Positions 11,380 to 23,490 of a stretch of 64,000 nt of DNA are shown here, piece after piece; the stretch's first letter is position 1, and each line of letters begins with the position of its first letter. The notes beneath the pieces are model-generated. The model had not been told where the DNA came from. It worked only from the letters and a program-made list of their open reading frames with translations, and made no database searches. Source of the DNA: Humulus lupulus (lineage: Eukaryota > Streptophyta > Magnoliopsida > Rosales > Cannabaceae). Made by a program: the position numbers and the translations under genes. The stretch is taken from NCBI RefSeq assembly GCF_963169125.1, contig NC_084796.1, positions 213,593,948 to 213,657,947 of the forward strand. Reading direction: 5' to 3'.

Positions 11380-12176
11380 AGTGGTATTTTCCATGCTGAA
11401 GCGACGTCCTAGTGAGGTAGTCTACTACAATAGCCTCCCAGACGTTGATTTCAGGTTATTCCCTTAATTGGAATCAACTGTAGTGGAGGCTGGGACTGTA
11501 GCGAAGGAAGTAGTGCCTTAGAAGGAGGCAAAGAAGCTGGCAGAGGTTGCAAAGGAAGCTTCCATTTTTTACGAGGATGTCTTGAGGGTTGAGGAGAGTG
11601 CTTCACAGGCCTGTGCACCTTCCTCTAGTCAGGTTGCCCATCCTGATTATGAGCAGTTAATGTAGATGCTTGGGAGGGTTGAGGAGGGCCAGGCAACCTT
11701 ACTTCAGAATCATACTACGATCATGGCTCAATTGGCACAGTTGATTTCAATGCTCTCAGGTCCATCAACCCACTTAAAATTAGATACAGAGTTTGATATC
11801 TTGACTGAGGACTACGAGCCTGGTGATCCACCTCCACTCCATAGGCCTAGACATCTCTAGTCATCAATGACGCCGACAATCCCAGTGTACGAGTACTACA
11901 GCCTGAGGAGGCAGTTGGCCTTGAAGTTGTTAGGAAGAAACGCAGGCCCAAGCGCTTTGATGACTTCACCAACTCAACGAAGAGGATGAGAGTAGATAAA
12001 CAAGGGCTAGTTACTGAACCTTTGAGGAAGTGTGACCTGCACCAGGAGAAAAGCTTCCATAAGTGTATCATTGAGAAGATCGATAGCAAGATAGATCAGA
12101 ATGTCCATACTGAGACGCACAGTGTGGCATGGTTCTTGCAGTTGCACAAAATCCAGACTTGGCTTTGGGACTCAAT
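11380..12176 (+). pseudogene. Linker region between DUF1985 and Ulp1 domain
   Basis: Between the DUF1985 part and the peptidase part there are open segments of low complexity rich in Glu, Ala and Lys (about 11490-11660), then a heptad-like stretch near 11666-11760 (LGRVEEGQATLLQNHTTIMA) that could form a short coiled coil, and a basic patch near 11940. A donor-like GTAAAT occurs at 12177. This matches the disordered linker usual in these MULE proteins. No independent function can be assigned, and stops at about 11465, 11520, 11663 and 11858 show decay. Confidence 0.5.
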
Positions 12177-12252
12177 ATGTAAATTACATTTATGTTTTCA
12201 ATTCAATCTTAAAATATATTCATGGTACTAACGAATTTTTATGTTTTTTCAG

Positions 12253-12976
12253 CATATTGATGCCGCTCTGTGCATGCTACGCCGCCGACACCACTTTTAT
12301 CATGCTGCATTTCGGCAAGATGCTGCCATCATGAACACCACTTTACCCCAAGTGTGCCTCATTCATTGCAATCATTTCAGAGAGACTAAAACTAAGTATA
12401 CATGAGACGATGATGTGCTGAAAATGCTGAAGGGCGATGATAATCAATTCCTCGTATCCTGGCAAAATGTGAGTGAAGTATATTTTTCCTTGCACACGAG
12501 AAAGCCACACATTGGATCGCCATTTAAGTCTCCATTCCAACATGGTGCATCAACATTTATGATTCCAACCATAGCGTGCTTAGTCCAACTCTGTTGGGGG
12601 AAGTGATCAAGCCTTGGTGCTTATTGTTGCCTTCGTTGTTGTGGTGTTCTGGCATGTTTGACGACCATGACGACCTCCAGACATATCCTAAGCAGAAAGC
12701 AAAGCCTTTTTTGTATTGTCATATTTCTCCTGAAGAGTGTCCTCAGACTAAGACAAGGTATTCCCCTATTTAATTAGTGTTTTTTGAAATCTGAATATTA
12801 AATTTTTTTTATCTTGTATTGATACAAAATCGATTACATGCAGTGGGGATTGTGGTCTGTTTTCCATCAAACATATCAAGCATTTAGTTTCTAGGCTACC
12901 ACTCGATACTGTTATCGATGAGAACATCCAGCATTTTAGGACCAAGTGGTGTGTCGACCTATTCTATCAGAATTAG
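12253..12976 (+). pseudogene. Ulp1/C48 peptidase-like domain, decayed
   Basis: After a ttttttcag acceptor, the exon begins HIDAALCMLRRRHHFYH, the usual opening of plant-transposon Ulp1 domains. The catalytic cysteine box is preserved in sequence as SGDCGLFSIKHIKHLV, reconstituted across an intron whose donor is at 12758 and acceptor cag is at 12841. The middle part that should hold the catalytic His and Asp is shifted between frames (near 12480-12660), so the active site is not continuous. Ulp1 enzymes remove SUMO from proteins; the role in MULEs is not established. The terminal stop is near 12976. Confidence 0.72.
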
Positions 12977-13109
12977 TCACCGTGATGCTCTTTATATTCT
13001 CTTGATACACCTCTTGTATAGTATAGTATATAGTTAGTTTTATATATTACTTTTTATCAAACATTATTTTTTGAAAAATTTATTAGATAAAAAACTACTA
13101 AATTCACAT

Positions 13110-13530
13110 AATAGTCTGCCTCGAAAAAACTCGATGGGTCAAATGAACTGCCTCGATAAGCCTCGATAGGTAAAAAATAATACTAACCAAATCTACCTCG
13201 ATAGACATCGATAGGACTCGATTGGCCTCAATAGGTAAAACAATGCTTAAACAAATCTGCCTCGATAGGGTCATAATAATACATAATGATATCTACCTCG
13301 ATAGGCCTCGATAGGGTCATAATAATACATAATGAATTATGCCTCGATAGGACTCGATTTTCCTCGATACGGTCGTAATAATAGATAACGATTTATGATG
13401 GGGTCATAATAATACATAACGATATCTGTCTCGATAGACCTCGATAGGACTCGATTTGCCTCGATGGGTCCAGATGAAGGCCTATCAAGGCAGAGTCACT
13501 ACTGTGTCGAGGCCTATCGAGGCAGACAGG
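13110..13530. repeat. CCTCGATAGG motif array 2, with orientation switch
   Basis: Between the 3' ends of the two convergent MULE genes the same motif recurs about twenty times (CCTCGATAGG, GACTCGAT, CCTCGATAC). A longer unit containing gggtcataataatacataa is repeated four times between about 13265 and 13410. Up to about 13465 the motifs are in plus orientation. From about 13475 they appear as CCTATC(A/G)AGG, the reverse complement, so the array changes direction near 13470. Confidence 0.88.
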
Positions 13531-13763
13531 AAATTTTTTGTGAAGAACTATTTATTTAGATCAAAACCAACAAAGTATTAGGAGAGGTACCTGAATATAA
13601 TAAATGCAGTAAAATCAATTGAATAATTACAAAATAAAATTTTTTAAAGCCTAGCCTTACATGACTTCCTAATGTGCCCACTACCACATATGCTACACTT
13701 ACGTGGCTTGACGATCTTATCCCCGCGTGAAGCATAGTGGTTTGTCTTTTGCCTACCCAGTTT

Positions 13764-15185
13764 CTACTTCCTAGGCCTTCCTACAGGGGTTTTCTCAATG
13801 AGGACGCTAACAACCATATCTTTGTTGTGATCAGGGATTATCCATTCATCCTCGTTCCCAATAGGGTAAATAGTTTCCTTATAAGTGTCCATCAATGCCT
13901 CGATTCTATAGTAAGGGGAACACAATGAGTAAATTCTTATGCTTATTTTTCTGGCTGCTGCAAAAACATGTACACAGGGTATCCCAGTGGGTTGGAACAT
14001 GCAACAAGAGCATGATTTTGTGGCCAAGTTCACCTCACCATCACCATTACCATTTACCACAAGAGATTCATGATGACCAAGGACTTGGACATCCAGGAAA
14101 ATTGCTTTCTCACCTATTTGCTTCACATCCTTTTCCATCTCAGGTGATAACATAGTTGTTGCTTTTGCAGCTCTTTCACATCTATTGACAAACCAAGATT
14201 GAAGAGTGAATCTTATGAATTCAAGAAAAGTGGCAATTGGAAAGCTCCTTGCCTTCTTGGTTTTATTGTTAAAGCTTTCTGCGTAGTTACTCGTCATCAT
14301 ATTGTATCAGTTTCCAAGAAAATAAGCGCTACTCCACCTTTCAAAACCAATTCCCTCAAGATATTGAGCAATGGGCGGATCAATTACCTTAATCTTGTCA
14401 AAGAACTTATGAAATTCCATTCTTCGAAACGCGTACGTTGTGCACCCCATGATGTCTTGACAATGGTCAGTTTTGAATTTTGCCGCCACATTCATACAGA
14501 TGTGGTGGTAACATGCACTGTGATAGGCATCTAGGAACACAAGCTCCAAAGCATGATTAATTCTTTTATGCATTTCCAATACAAAAGCTAGGTTCTCAAC
14601 GTCCCCTATGGCTTCCTTCAATTTTCTCATGAAATAATTCCAAGAGTTATGGTTCTCACTGTCCACCAATGCAAACGCAATTGGAAACAACTGGTTGTTT
14701 GCATCCAATGCAACAGCACAAAACATATGGCCACCGTACTCATTCTTCAAGAATGTGTCGTCCACACAAATGACAGGACGACAGTACTGGGATCCACGCC
14801 TAGAAACACCGAGGGAAAAGAAACAATACAATAAACGACCATCTTCTGCTACAAAATCAATAATTGTACCTGGGTTCTTATGCTCCAACTGACACAGGTA
14901 TCCAGGTAACTTGGAGTATGATTCCTCAAGAGTCCCCCTGACATACATAAGAGCCTTTTCTCTGCATCTCCACGCCTTCTCATAGCTCATTTTGACCCCA
15001 AAATGGTGCTTCATGTCCTCCCTTATGTTGTTTTCCATGTACCGAGTACCATCGGTAGAAAATTTCCTCTTCATTAGGTGGACAACAACCCACGGTGATG
15101 CTTGACGGTAGTCCTTATCTCGAATTTCTTGTGAGCAAGTGTGTACTTTGTTGTATACAGTAATCTCGAACATTTCATATTGCAT
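13764..15185 (-). pseudogene. MULE (MURA-type) transposase core and SWIM zinc finger
   Basis: Read on the minus strand, this is a plant MULE transposase. The MuDR-type DNA-binding end comes first (residues KDYRQASPWVVVHLMKRKF). The DDE domain follows, with CVDDTFLKNEYGG (first Asp), FALVDSENHNSWNYFM, and the second acidic block LDAYHSACYHHICMN, where the family usually has SDRH. The C-terminal SWIM finger reads CSCCMFQPTGIPCVHVF with its C-x-C-x(n)-C-x-H ligands complete. A single TGA at about 14304 splits the frame between GN and MMTSNYAES; the two halves are in the same phase. The protein would cut and join element ends in the nucleus. The stop and the altered second motif suggest it is inactive. 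Confidence 0.88.
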
Positions 15186-16899
15186 TTTTTTTCTTACCCC
15201 TCAATATCCAACCACAATCAGGATCCTTGTAGGTAATGTACCACACATCAGTCCCAGATTTCTTCACCATAAACTCAAAATTATTCTTCATCACAAATAT
15301 GGATGCTTTGGTTTTCAATTCAAGCTTGTTCTGAAAGAACTTGCCAAGGTGCAATTCTCCTTAAGCTTTGCCAGTTGAGGAATGATGTTGATGTGAGGCC
15401 TCTATATTCTCTTTGGTGAACATGGGAGCACTCCATGTTCTACAATCTTCACCTAAGTCCAATGGAGAACTCCATCTAAAACTATCATCAGTTCTACTTG
15501 GACCTAGACGACTACTGCTAGTCCCAGGTGTTTGCAGATCTTCTATTTTGCGCTCCTCAACTACCATAACATCTAAACTCTATGTTGGAAAATCTACCCT
15601 AATATCTGGTCCACCAAGATTTGTTGCATCAGTAACAAGATCGTCGTTGACATAAGGATTATAGCCATAGGGATCGTACTCTGCTGTGTCATGCAAATAT
15701 GGCGGATCTCTAACAGGGATATCATCATGGATATAATGTCTGGATTTGTCTCGGGAACAAATGTCCCAACCTCACTTTGAGCTCCTTTGAAACCATGACA
15801 TGGGTGAGAAATGTTCTCTTCAAATCGAACTTCTTTATTAATGCTGGGAGAGGCCGATGCATTTCATATACCTCCCTTCTTAATCAATGTCACACATAGA
15901 GGAATCACCTTCTCTACAGATTTCGATGCTAACTCAATGAATGCACGCACATGCCTATCATTTTTTATAACGATAGGTTTGACAGATTGTGATAGGCATG
16001 TGTACGGGACCTCAATTTTTAATTCATGCACACATTTATCCACTTCAAGCTCATCGTACAGATTGCCAAGCATTTGCTCATACGTCACACCCTTCTCCAA
16101 AGGCAAAACTTGATTTTCAGTATCCCTGAAAATCCAATCCCTATTCTCCAATTCCCAAACACCATTTACTGCAACAAATATAGAAACAATCGAATCTGTA
16201 TAAAAAAAACAAAAAAATAGGTCAAAAATTAAAACTATAACATAAAACAACAAAAAATTGATTTATATCGAGGTCAACCTATCGAGGTCAAACTATCGAG
16301 GTCTATCGAGTACAATCGAGGTCTATCGAGTACAATCGAGGTACATCGAGGAAGACTGCCCAGAAAATTTCTTATGAACCCATCGAGGCCCATTGAGTTC
16401 CATCGAGGCATATACTACATACATTAAGTTCTATGCCTCTGTCGAGGTCCATCAAGGACCATCGAGTCTCATCGAGGTACCCATTTTCCCTAAAAGTGTG
16501 AGGTTTTTATTGAGGTCCATCAAGTACCATTGAGTCTCACTGAGGTAGTCATTTTTCCAAAATGTGTGAGGGTTTTATCAAGGTCCATTGAGGACCATCG
16601 AGTCTCATCGAGGCATATCGAGGTATAAAAATAATATAAACATATGAGGGTTTTATCGAAGTCCATCGAGACTTATCGAGGCAGACAAAAAAATCCAGAA
16701 AAAAAAACCAAGAAAGAAACGAAAATCCATTCTGACGGTGAAAAATTACAATAAAACATGAAGGCATATGCATATCTATTGGAAATAGCAAAAGCAATGT
16801 TAATAAACAAGTTTCATCACTACATATAACAAATATATACTTACCCATACGATTTTTATCCAAAATCCAAAATGAAGTTCTTGCCTTGAAAGGATTCAC
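15186..16899 (-). pseudogene. 5' part of the MULE transposase gene (N-terminal exons)
   Basis: Upstream of the core, minus-strand segments 15864-16253 and 15361-15567 read as the N-terminal region common in plant MULE proteins (WELENRDWIF, VTYEQMLGNLYDEL, then a KPIVIKNDRHVRAFIELA-like block). A possible first exon starts at ATG 16899 and ends at a GGTAAGT donor near 16845. The acceptor ttgttgcag near 16172 would join the next exon. The intron so defined holds repeat array 3. The frame has breaks between 15570 and 15860 and around 15190. Exon limits are inferred from splice-like sequences only. Confidence 0.6.
16262..16690 (-). repeat. CCTCGATAGG motif array 3 (inverted orientation)
   Basis: Some twenty-five copies of (C)TATCGAGG, CATCGAGG and relaxed forms (CATTGAG, CATCAAGG) lie in about 430 bases. 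They are the reverse complement of the units in array 1, so arrays 1 and 3 point toward each other. A longer unit with atttttccaaaatgtgtgagggttttat is repeated about three times (near 16485, 16550 and 16640). The array occupies the probable first intron of the minus-strand transposase gene. Confidence 0.88.
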
Positions 16900-16949
16900 A
16901 ACTTGCCCCTGAAATTCAAGCTCAAAAATTTGTATAGATTAAGCTGCCT

Positions 16950-17519
16950 TGTTTTTTTTTTTTTTTTTTTTTTTTGTATGAGAGCTTGAGAGATAGAGAG
17001 GAAAAACGTGAGAGATAGAGAGGGGGAAGACAATTAGAGAAAAAGATAGAGAAATTTATGATAGGAGCATTTTAGGAATCCAATAAATACTAGAATAAAA
17101 ATGTGAATTTTTTTAGCTTGGTATGATTTTATTATATGGTCCGTTTAATGCATCTCAAGTCAAATTTCCCATATAGAAACAAATTCAATAGGGGATATAC
17201 GTACATCAGTTTACTCCTTTTCTTTCTCAAATTTTTATAGCAAATAAAGTGTTATAATAATGGCAAAACAACCTGTCCGTTTTTGCTCTCTACATTCTTA
17301 ACTTAGTCTCCTTTTCCTATCAAAAGATTTTGAATCCATGAAATTTATAGGGTTTTCCACACTATTTTTATCATGTTTCCCCATATATATATATATATAT
17401 ATATATATCCCCCGAATCAATTATATAATCTCCTTCATCAATTACATGTATACAATTCATATAATCCAGGAAGTACCATAATTCTTTCTCTAATCTAGCC
17501 ACTATATATACATTAATAC
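16950..17519. other. MULE right edge and upstream region of CA1
   Basis: A poly-T tract lies at about 16950-16975, followed by GAGAGATAGAGA repeats to about 17050, which may be the transposase 5' leader read in reverse. After about 17060 the sequence is unique and AT-rich up to the CA1 start codon. An (AT)n run is at 17381-17408. TATA-like strings are present (TATATATA at 17381 and 17503), but the one at 17503 is too close to the ATG at 17520 to be placed with confidence. No gene is seen here. Confidence 0.5.
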
Positions 17520-17624
17520 ATGAAGAATTATCAAAGCAAACCCATATTTTTTCTGCTCTTTGTGATTTTCTCATTCTCATTTATCAGATCAGTCGCAGCT
17601 CAACATCATGACGATGTCGGTACG

Positions 17625-17663
<39 letters not shown>

Positions 17664-20600
17664 GCTCCCGTTTGATATAATTGTTGGATTATTTTTTATA
17701 CATGTTTAGTTGAAATCAATTAATATATAAATAATGCAGACAATGAGAGGGAGTTCGATTATACAAGAGACAGTGTAAAGGGGCCAAATAGATGGGGAGA
17801 GCGTAAGAGAGAATGGTCTGCCTGTAAAGGATTAAATCAATCTCCCATTGATTTATCTAATCAAATGGTCAAAATTGTTCCACAGCCGGGAAAAGTGATG
17901 TTCATAGAAAATTACAAGCCTTCTAATGCCACCCTAAAAAATAGAGGTCATGATATTTCGGTTAGTACTACTATTAATATTAAAATCATATATATAAGAA
18001 GCCTTCTAACTTTATATATAAGATTATTTTTTCTTTAAAAAAAAAATGCATTTCCTTTTGTTCTACTTCGTTTGTTTTTTCGTTTTTTTTTTTAATTATT
18101 AGAGATTAGCTAAGAATTTAAAATTTTGGTTTATATGGTACTATACATTGTACGTAGCTCCAATGGGACATAGGTAAAGCAGGATCAATCAATATTGATG
18201 GCATAGAGTATTTCCTCCATCAATGTCATTGGCACACACCTTCCGAGCACACCATTGATGGCAGAAGGTCTTCTCTCTCTTTCTATTATATATTTTGATT
18301 TCAGCAAAAGCTTTGAATTTACTACGGATATGAATAAAATATGCTGCGGAGTAGGGTCTCTGTGGGTACCCGCCACTAATTGGACCGGAGCAGGCGACAT
18401 GACCCTGTAATTTTATTTTAATTTATTTCTTAATATAAATATTATTAAAAATATATAATATAATAATTTATGTATAAAATATATTTTCTAATAGTATAAT
18501 TTTATTTTATTTAATTTTTTCATATCATTTTACTTTAAAAAGTGTTTATTTTTTAATTTATTTTATCAATTTTAGAAAAATCCGCGTACGTCCTATCTCA
18601 TGACATTACTATTTACATCTATTCGTTACATGTTTTCATATCCATACTATACTTGAAAGTCTAATTTAGAAAATAATATTTTAACAATCAGGGTAGAGTA
18701 AGGTAGGGTTGGGTACGTATGGCAGCCAAATAATTTTTTTTTTGATAAATTGATATTCCTGAAATGTGTTTGATTATTGAATAATTTTGCTTTTATTATG
18801 TATAACAAAAGCCAATATTATGTGATTGAATAGGTATGAGATGGAGATACATATGGTTCACATGAGCCAAGATAACAAACTTGCCGTGATTGCTGTTCTC
18901 TTCAATATTGGTACCCCTGATCCTTTCCTATCAAAGGTAATTAACATTTTTTAATTACAATTACTATTTGACTAATCGGTCATATATTGACATAATAATG
19001 TATAATCAAGCTAAATAATTTGGATTATTGTGATCAGTTGATGAGCGATATAACATCAATTGCTGATAGCAAGCTTGAAAAGCATTTGGGTGTATTTGAT
19101 CCATCAGAGATCAAGCTTGGGCACAAGAAGTATTATAGATACATAGGCTCTCTAACTATACCTCCTTGTACCGAAGGTGTTATTTGGATCATGGGCAGAA
19201 AGGTAATTCTTATTATTCAATGTACTTGTCTCAATTATACTATATTCATTATTAAATGCTTTGCTCATCTTTGATTTTATTAAGGAAAAGTTTTCTAAGA
19301 AATTAGAAGAGAAAAAAAGGCAGAAAAATATTTTTCTAAAATTTTATAAGAGATTTTTTTTAAAATATTAATATATTTTCTTTACTTGAACATATTTATA
19401 ATTGTTCTAAATATTATAAAAGCATACTACGTTTAAGTTTTTTTTTTTTTTATAAAAGAGAATTCTCAATTATGTTTGAACTCAAACATGATGAGAAAAT
19501 GTGAAATATTTTTTAGTTCATTTGTTTCCTTAATTGTTCTAATAATTTTAAATTTATAATCTTTCAAATTCTTAGTTAAATAACCTTAATTATTATTTAA
19601 TCACGGCTATTAAAATAGATCTATATATATATATATATAAATAAATATAAGGACGTGTATAAGGATAAGATGTAATACTTGTTGGAATATTACAAATGAG
19701 ATACAAAGATTATAAGTAAAGAACCAAAATTACACAAAAGATGACAAGAGATTTACAAACAAAAAACACAGAGTTACAAGTAAATAACTCAAACAATGAA
19801 CTTAGAAAACAAAGCTTAAACAAGTTTCTTAGAACGTTGTCCAAAAACAAATTATATATTTCTACCCCTCACTATAACTTTTGGGTATTTCTTAAGGAAA
19901 TGCTATTTGGGATTTATCAAGCCTTACCACATTCTTAGTCTAGGGCTCAAAGGCAAAGAATGTAAAGTGTGGTTCTCATCCAAAGTTCCATATAATCACT
20001 ATTTATAGGTGTTTACTCAACCTTTTGAATTTGAAATAATCAAATAACTCCTAATATTATAACTTAAATTACATTGATATGACATGATATTAACACACAG
20101 GTTACAATCTTCAGAATTCAAATTCAAAGATATTGTCTTTATGTAACTCCCATATATATCTTACACAATGAATTATGTAACTCCTATATTTTACACAAGT
20201 CTCTACAAAAGTGATTTTGTAACTATATCCAACTTGAACTGCAATCTTATTGTTTTATTTATTTATTTTTGAGAAAATCTAATTGTTTTATTTAATCAAC
20301 ATATAATATAATATAAGTGAGTTTTTTTTTCTCAAAATTATATTTTTACAAGGATAAATGAATGAATAACAAATAATCATTTAAAATTAATTGTTATAAT
20401 GACATTTTTTAACTTAATTATATATGATATTATTATTTTATTTTTTATCCAAATAATAAACTTACTATCAGATTCTAGTCAGAAATGATATTATTATTAC
20501 ATCCAGTTTATTTTTTTTTTCAATCCTTAATTTTAAACATTTCAGTTAAGGACGGTTTCAGCGGATCAAGTACATCAACTTCGACTGGCTGTTCAAGATG

Positions 20601-20836
20601 TAAGCATATTAATATTTGACCACAGTTTTGTGCATTAACATAGATATACATAGTATATCAAGTATTTAATTACATCATGCATTATATTGTATGTATAAAT
20701 ATGGAAGATTTTATTTATTTGCTTTAATAAAAAGCAATTAATTAAGTGCATATTTTACTTTTTGCAGTATGCAGAAAAGAACTCAAGGCCTACTCAATTA
20801 CTCAATAGACGAGAAATTCAGTTGATCTACGGGTAG
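17520..20836 (+). CDS. Alpha-carbonic anhydrase (CA1), seven exons, intact
   Basis: Exons by eye: 17520-17619, 17740-17960, 18158-18267, 18834-18936, 19038-19202, 20546-20599, 20768-20836. All introns are GT-AG and all phases agree, giving 273 residues. The enzyme interconverts CO2 and bicarbonate with a zinc ion. The first ~27 residues form a signal peptide (hydrophobic FFLLFVIFSFSF), so the product is probably secreted or passes the ER. Zinc ligands are H131 and H133 (CHWH) and H150 (EIHMVH). The proton-shuttle position is H104 (NRGHDI), and the gatekeeper threonine is T218 in SLTIPP. Cysteines at the start of the domain (SACKG) and in PPCTEG can form the usual disulfide. N96-A-T is a likely glycosylation site. 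Length and exon plan are normal for plant alpha-type enzymes (nectarin-III-like). Which paralogue it is cannot be told. Confidence 0.93.
19680..20232. repeat. Possible degenerate solo LTR or other insertion in CA1 intron 5
   Basis: Intron 5 is 1.34 kb, much longer than its neighbours. It holds a block that begins TGTTGGAATAT and ends near ATATCCAACT, an imperfect inverted pair, with leader-like sequence between. A subunit atgtaactcc(c/t)atat...ttacaca occurs twice near 20143-20200. No matching target duplication was found, so this is a tentative call. Confidence 0.35.
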
Positions 20837-21231
20837 ACCCACAAAACACAAATTAATTAATTAATTAAAATTAATATGATATTCTCGTTGAGTTTGTCAG
20901 CGTATTTCTTGTAATATTTGATTTCTTATAATAACACATCATGTAACAATTTCTTCTCATTCATATTGATTATTTTCTTTTTCCCTGACAATTTGACTTT
21001 TGGATTGACAGCTTTAGAATGTTACAAAAATAAGAAAAATCTGTAAAACAAAATTAATACAATAAAATAATTGCACAAATATAAATTATTGGGAAATGAA
21101 GTGGCCAAAAATTGCACCAGCCCAAATTAATCATGTCATCAGCCCATAACCCATTAAACATTAAAAGGTCTGTCAAGTCCATTCAGTAAAAAGCAACTTG
21201 GAACAGCTAGGCCACATGTCAAGAATAACAT
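20837..21231. other. 3' flank of CA1 and probable left part of a gypsy LTR
   Basis: The sequence after the CA1 stop is AT-rich, with (TTAA)n at 20854-20870 and several aataaa-like strings that could serve for polyadenylation (for example near 21060). From about 21095 the base composition changes and reads gggaaatgaagtggcc..., continuing across the CACTA insertion into the LTR that ends at 26793. The exact left end of that LTR was not found. Confidence 0.4.
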
Positions 21232-21244
21232 CACTACAACAAAT

Positions 21245-21675
21245 GCAGGTAGTTGCGGCGAGGTCATTAGCAGCGGGCTCAATCCGCCGCCATTGTAGAG
21301 GTTATTAGCGGCGGACTAGGCTATTCCGCCGCTAATGATATTTAATAAAAGTAAAATATAAATATGGATATTTATATTTTATTAGCAGTGGATATACGAT
21401 TGTTAGCGGCGGACAGTCCGCCGCCAATACCCATAATAAAAAGCCCGGGAATTTTTCATTTATTATTAGCGGCGGGTAATTACTATTATTAGCCGCGGAC
21501 TACCCGCCGCTAATAATATTAGCCGCGGGTATTTACTATTATTAGTCGCGGACGGCCCGCCGCTATTATTATTAGCGGCGGGTAATTACTGTTATTAGCC
21601 GCGGACTACCCGCCGCTAATAATAATATTAGCCGCGGGGACTAATAATAGCGGCGGGCCCCGCCGCTAATGCTCT
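21245..21675. repeat. Left subterminal repeats of the CACTA element
   Basis: Units of TTAGC(G/C)GCGG and the reverse complement CCGCCGCTAAT are repeated more than a dozen times and in both orientations, often as near-palindromes around stretches of attattattag. In CACTA elements, subterminal motifs of this kind bind the element-encoded TNPA protein. The same motif recurs at the right end (about 26018-26260), which contains another ten or so copies. Confidence 0.88.
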
Positions 21676-22089
21676 TGAGCAGTTTAAATTTTCCATGCAT
21701 CCCTTCTTCTTCCTCGCGTCTCTCCTCCTTTCTTCAACCGTTCTCTCTTCTTCATCTCCAACGTTTCTTCACAGTTGCAGAGAAAAACATCCGAGACAAG
21801 TAAGTTTCTTGATAAAACTTAAACCATTTTCTTCTTCGTTGAGTTCTTCAATATGATTATGAGTCTTACATCTTCTCTTAATCATTCTTAGTCTCATTGT
21901 CTCTGTTCTTGCTTTCTCTGTCAAATATGTCCAGGTTCAGGGCTCTCTGCTCGCACTGCAATCTGATTCTCTCTGGTTTAGCTGCTTTCTACAAAGGTAA
22001 GCAAGCAAACTCCATTTTCATATTCTAATTCTCAGATTAATTTGTTAATTTATATTTTAAATCTTTGAGATTATTATTTGAACAGATTC

Positions 22090-22129
<40 letters not shown>

Positions 22130-22566
22130 TGTAAAAAATGCTAATATTGATTGATATTATTAATAATGATTGCTTTTGCCATGGAAAATGTGTTGATATT
22201 TGCCTACTTTTTACGTTCATATTTCTTGTTCCACGTATTAGTGTTAGATTTTTTATTTGGTGCTGCTTAGATTTTTTTTAAAATTTTGCTCATATATGTT
22301 AGTGAGACAGCTATTATCTCTTGCACTATATTTACAAAAAGAAGACAGGAAAAAAAAAAGTTTTTGGATTGAGATTGTGTGTGTTGTTTAAGGTCAGGGG
22401 GATTGAAATTGTGGGTGGACCGGGGGCATGGGTTTGGGGTTGTGATGTCAGGAGGTTTCGAGGTTGGGGTTGTGGCTGAGTGATGAGGTTGGTAGGGTAT
22501 TAGATTATTATCTGTAAATTTTGTGTATAAGGTTTTAAATATTGTATTGTGGAAATATTAATTATA

Positions 22567-23490
22567 TTTCATAAAAGTATAAAAAATTAAGAATAAATAA
22601 TTATATATATAATAAATTATTTGTTGATTAATTTTTAATAATTTAATGAATTAAATAATAAAAGTTTGATATAATATTATCTAAATAAATAATTTAATTT
22701 AATTTGTTTATTGAATAATATTGTTAAATATAAATTACATGAATATAGAAATTGATAATAATATTTAATAAAAGTATAAAAAAAAATTAAGAATAAATAA
22801 TTATATAAATAATAATTTAATTTTTTATTAATTTTTCATAATTTAATTTATTAAATTATAAAAGTTTGATATATTATTATTTAATTAAATAATTTAATTT
22901 AATTTTTTTATTGAATAATATTGTTTAATATAAATTACATTAATATAAAAATTGATAATTATATTTAATAAAATTATAAAAAATTATGAATAAATAATAA
23001 TTTATTTTTAATTATTTTTTATTAATTTAATTAATTAAATAATATCTAATTAAATTATATAATTTAATTTGTTTATTGAATAACATTATCCAATATTAAA
23101 TAGTTATAAATTACATGAATATAGAAATTGATAATTATATTTAATAAAAGTATAAAAAATTATGAATAAATAATTATATAAATAATAACTTATTTTTTGA
23201 TTAATTTTTAATAATTTAATGAATTAAATAATAAAAGTTTGATATAATATTATCTAAATAAATAATTTAATTTAATTTGTTTATTGAATAATATTATCTA
23301 ATATTAAATAGTTATAAATTACATGTATATAGAAATTGATAATAATATTTAATAAAAGTAGAAAAAATTAAGAATAAATAATTATTTAAATAATAATTTA
23401 ATTTTTGATTAATTTTTAATAATTTAATGAATTAAATAATAAATGTTTGATATAATATTATCTAAATAAATAACTTAATTTAATATGTTT
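22567..23490. repeat. AT-rich tandem repeat, about five units of ~200 bp
   Basis: Landmark ataaaagtataaaaaattaa recurs at about 22571, 22770, 22970, 23141 and 23350, giving unit lengths near 200, 200, 170 and 210 bases. Each unit continues with gaataaataattat, then aatttaatgaattaaataat, then gtttgatataatattatctaa. The units differ by scattered changes and small deletions. The array lies between the leader and the transposase exon of the CACTA element. It has no coding capacity. Confidence 0.85.

Larger units (their letters stand above)
9682..17060. mobile_element. Decayed MULE carrying a DUF1985/Ulp1-like gene (Kaonashi-type organisation)
   Basis: Two convergent genes form the body: a plus-strand DUF1985 plus C48 peptidase-like gene (10419-~12976) and a minus-strand MURA-type transposase (~16899-13764). 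Plant MULEs that carry Ulp1-like peptidase domains are known. Three clusters of short CCTCGATAGG-like repeats lie left of, between and right of the genes. Long terminal inverted repeats and a 9-bp target duplication were not identified by eye. The left end seems to be cut by LTR B and the right end near 17060 is an estimate, so both limits are uncertain. Every coding part has stops, so the copy is dead. Confidence 0.72.

Noticed and set aside
18268..18833. Moderately GC-rich patch in CA1 intron 3 with a minus-strand ORF
   Set aside because: No terminal repeats, duplication or coding motif is visible; treated as ordinary intron sequence.
19020..19274. ORF with a carbonic anhydrase block taken as a separate small gene
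   Set aside because: It is exon 5 of CA1 plus intron sequence; splice sites at 19038 and 19203 define the true exon.
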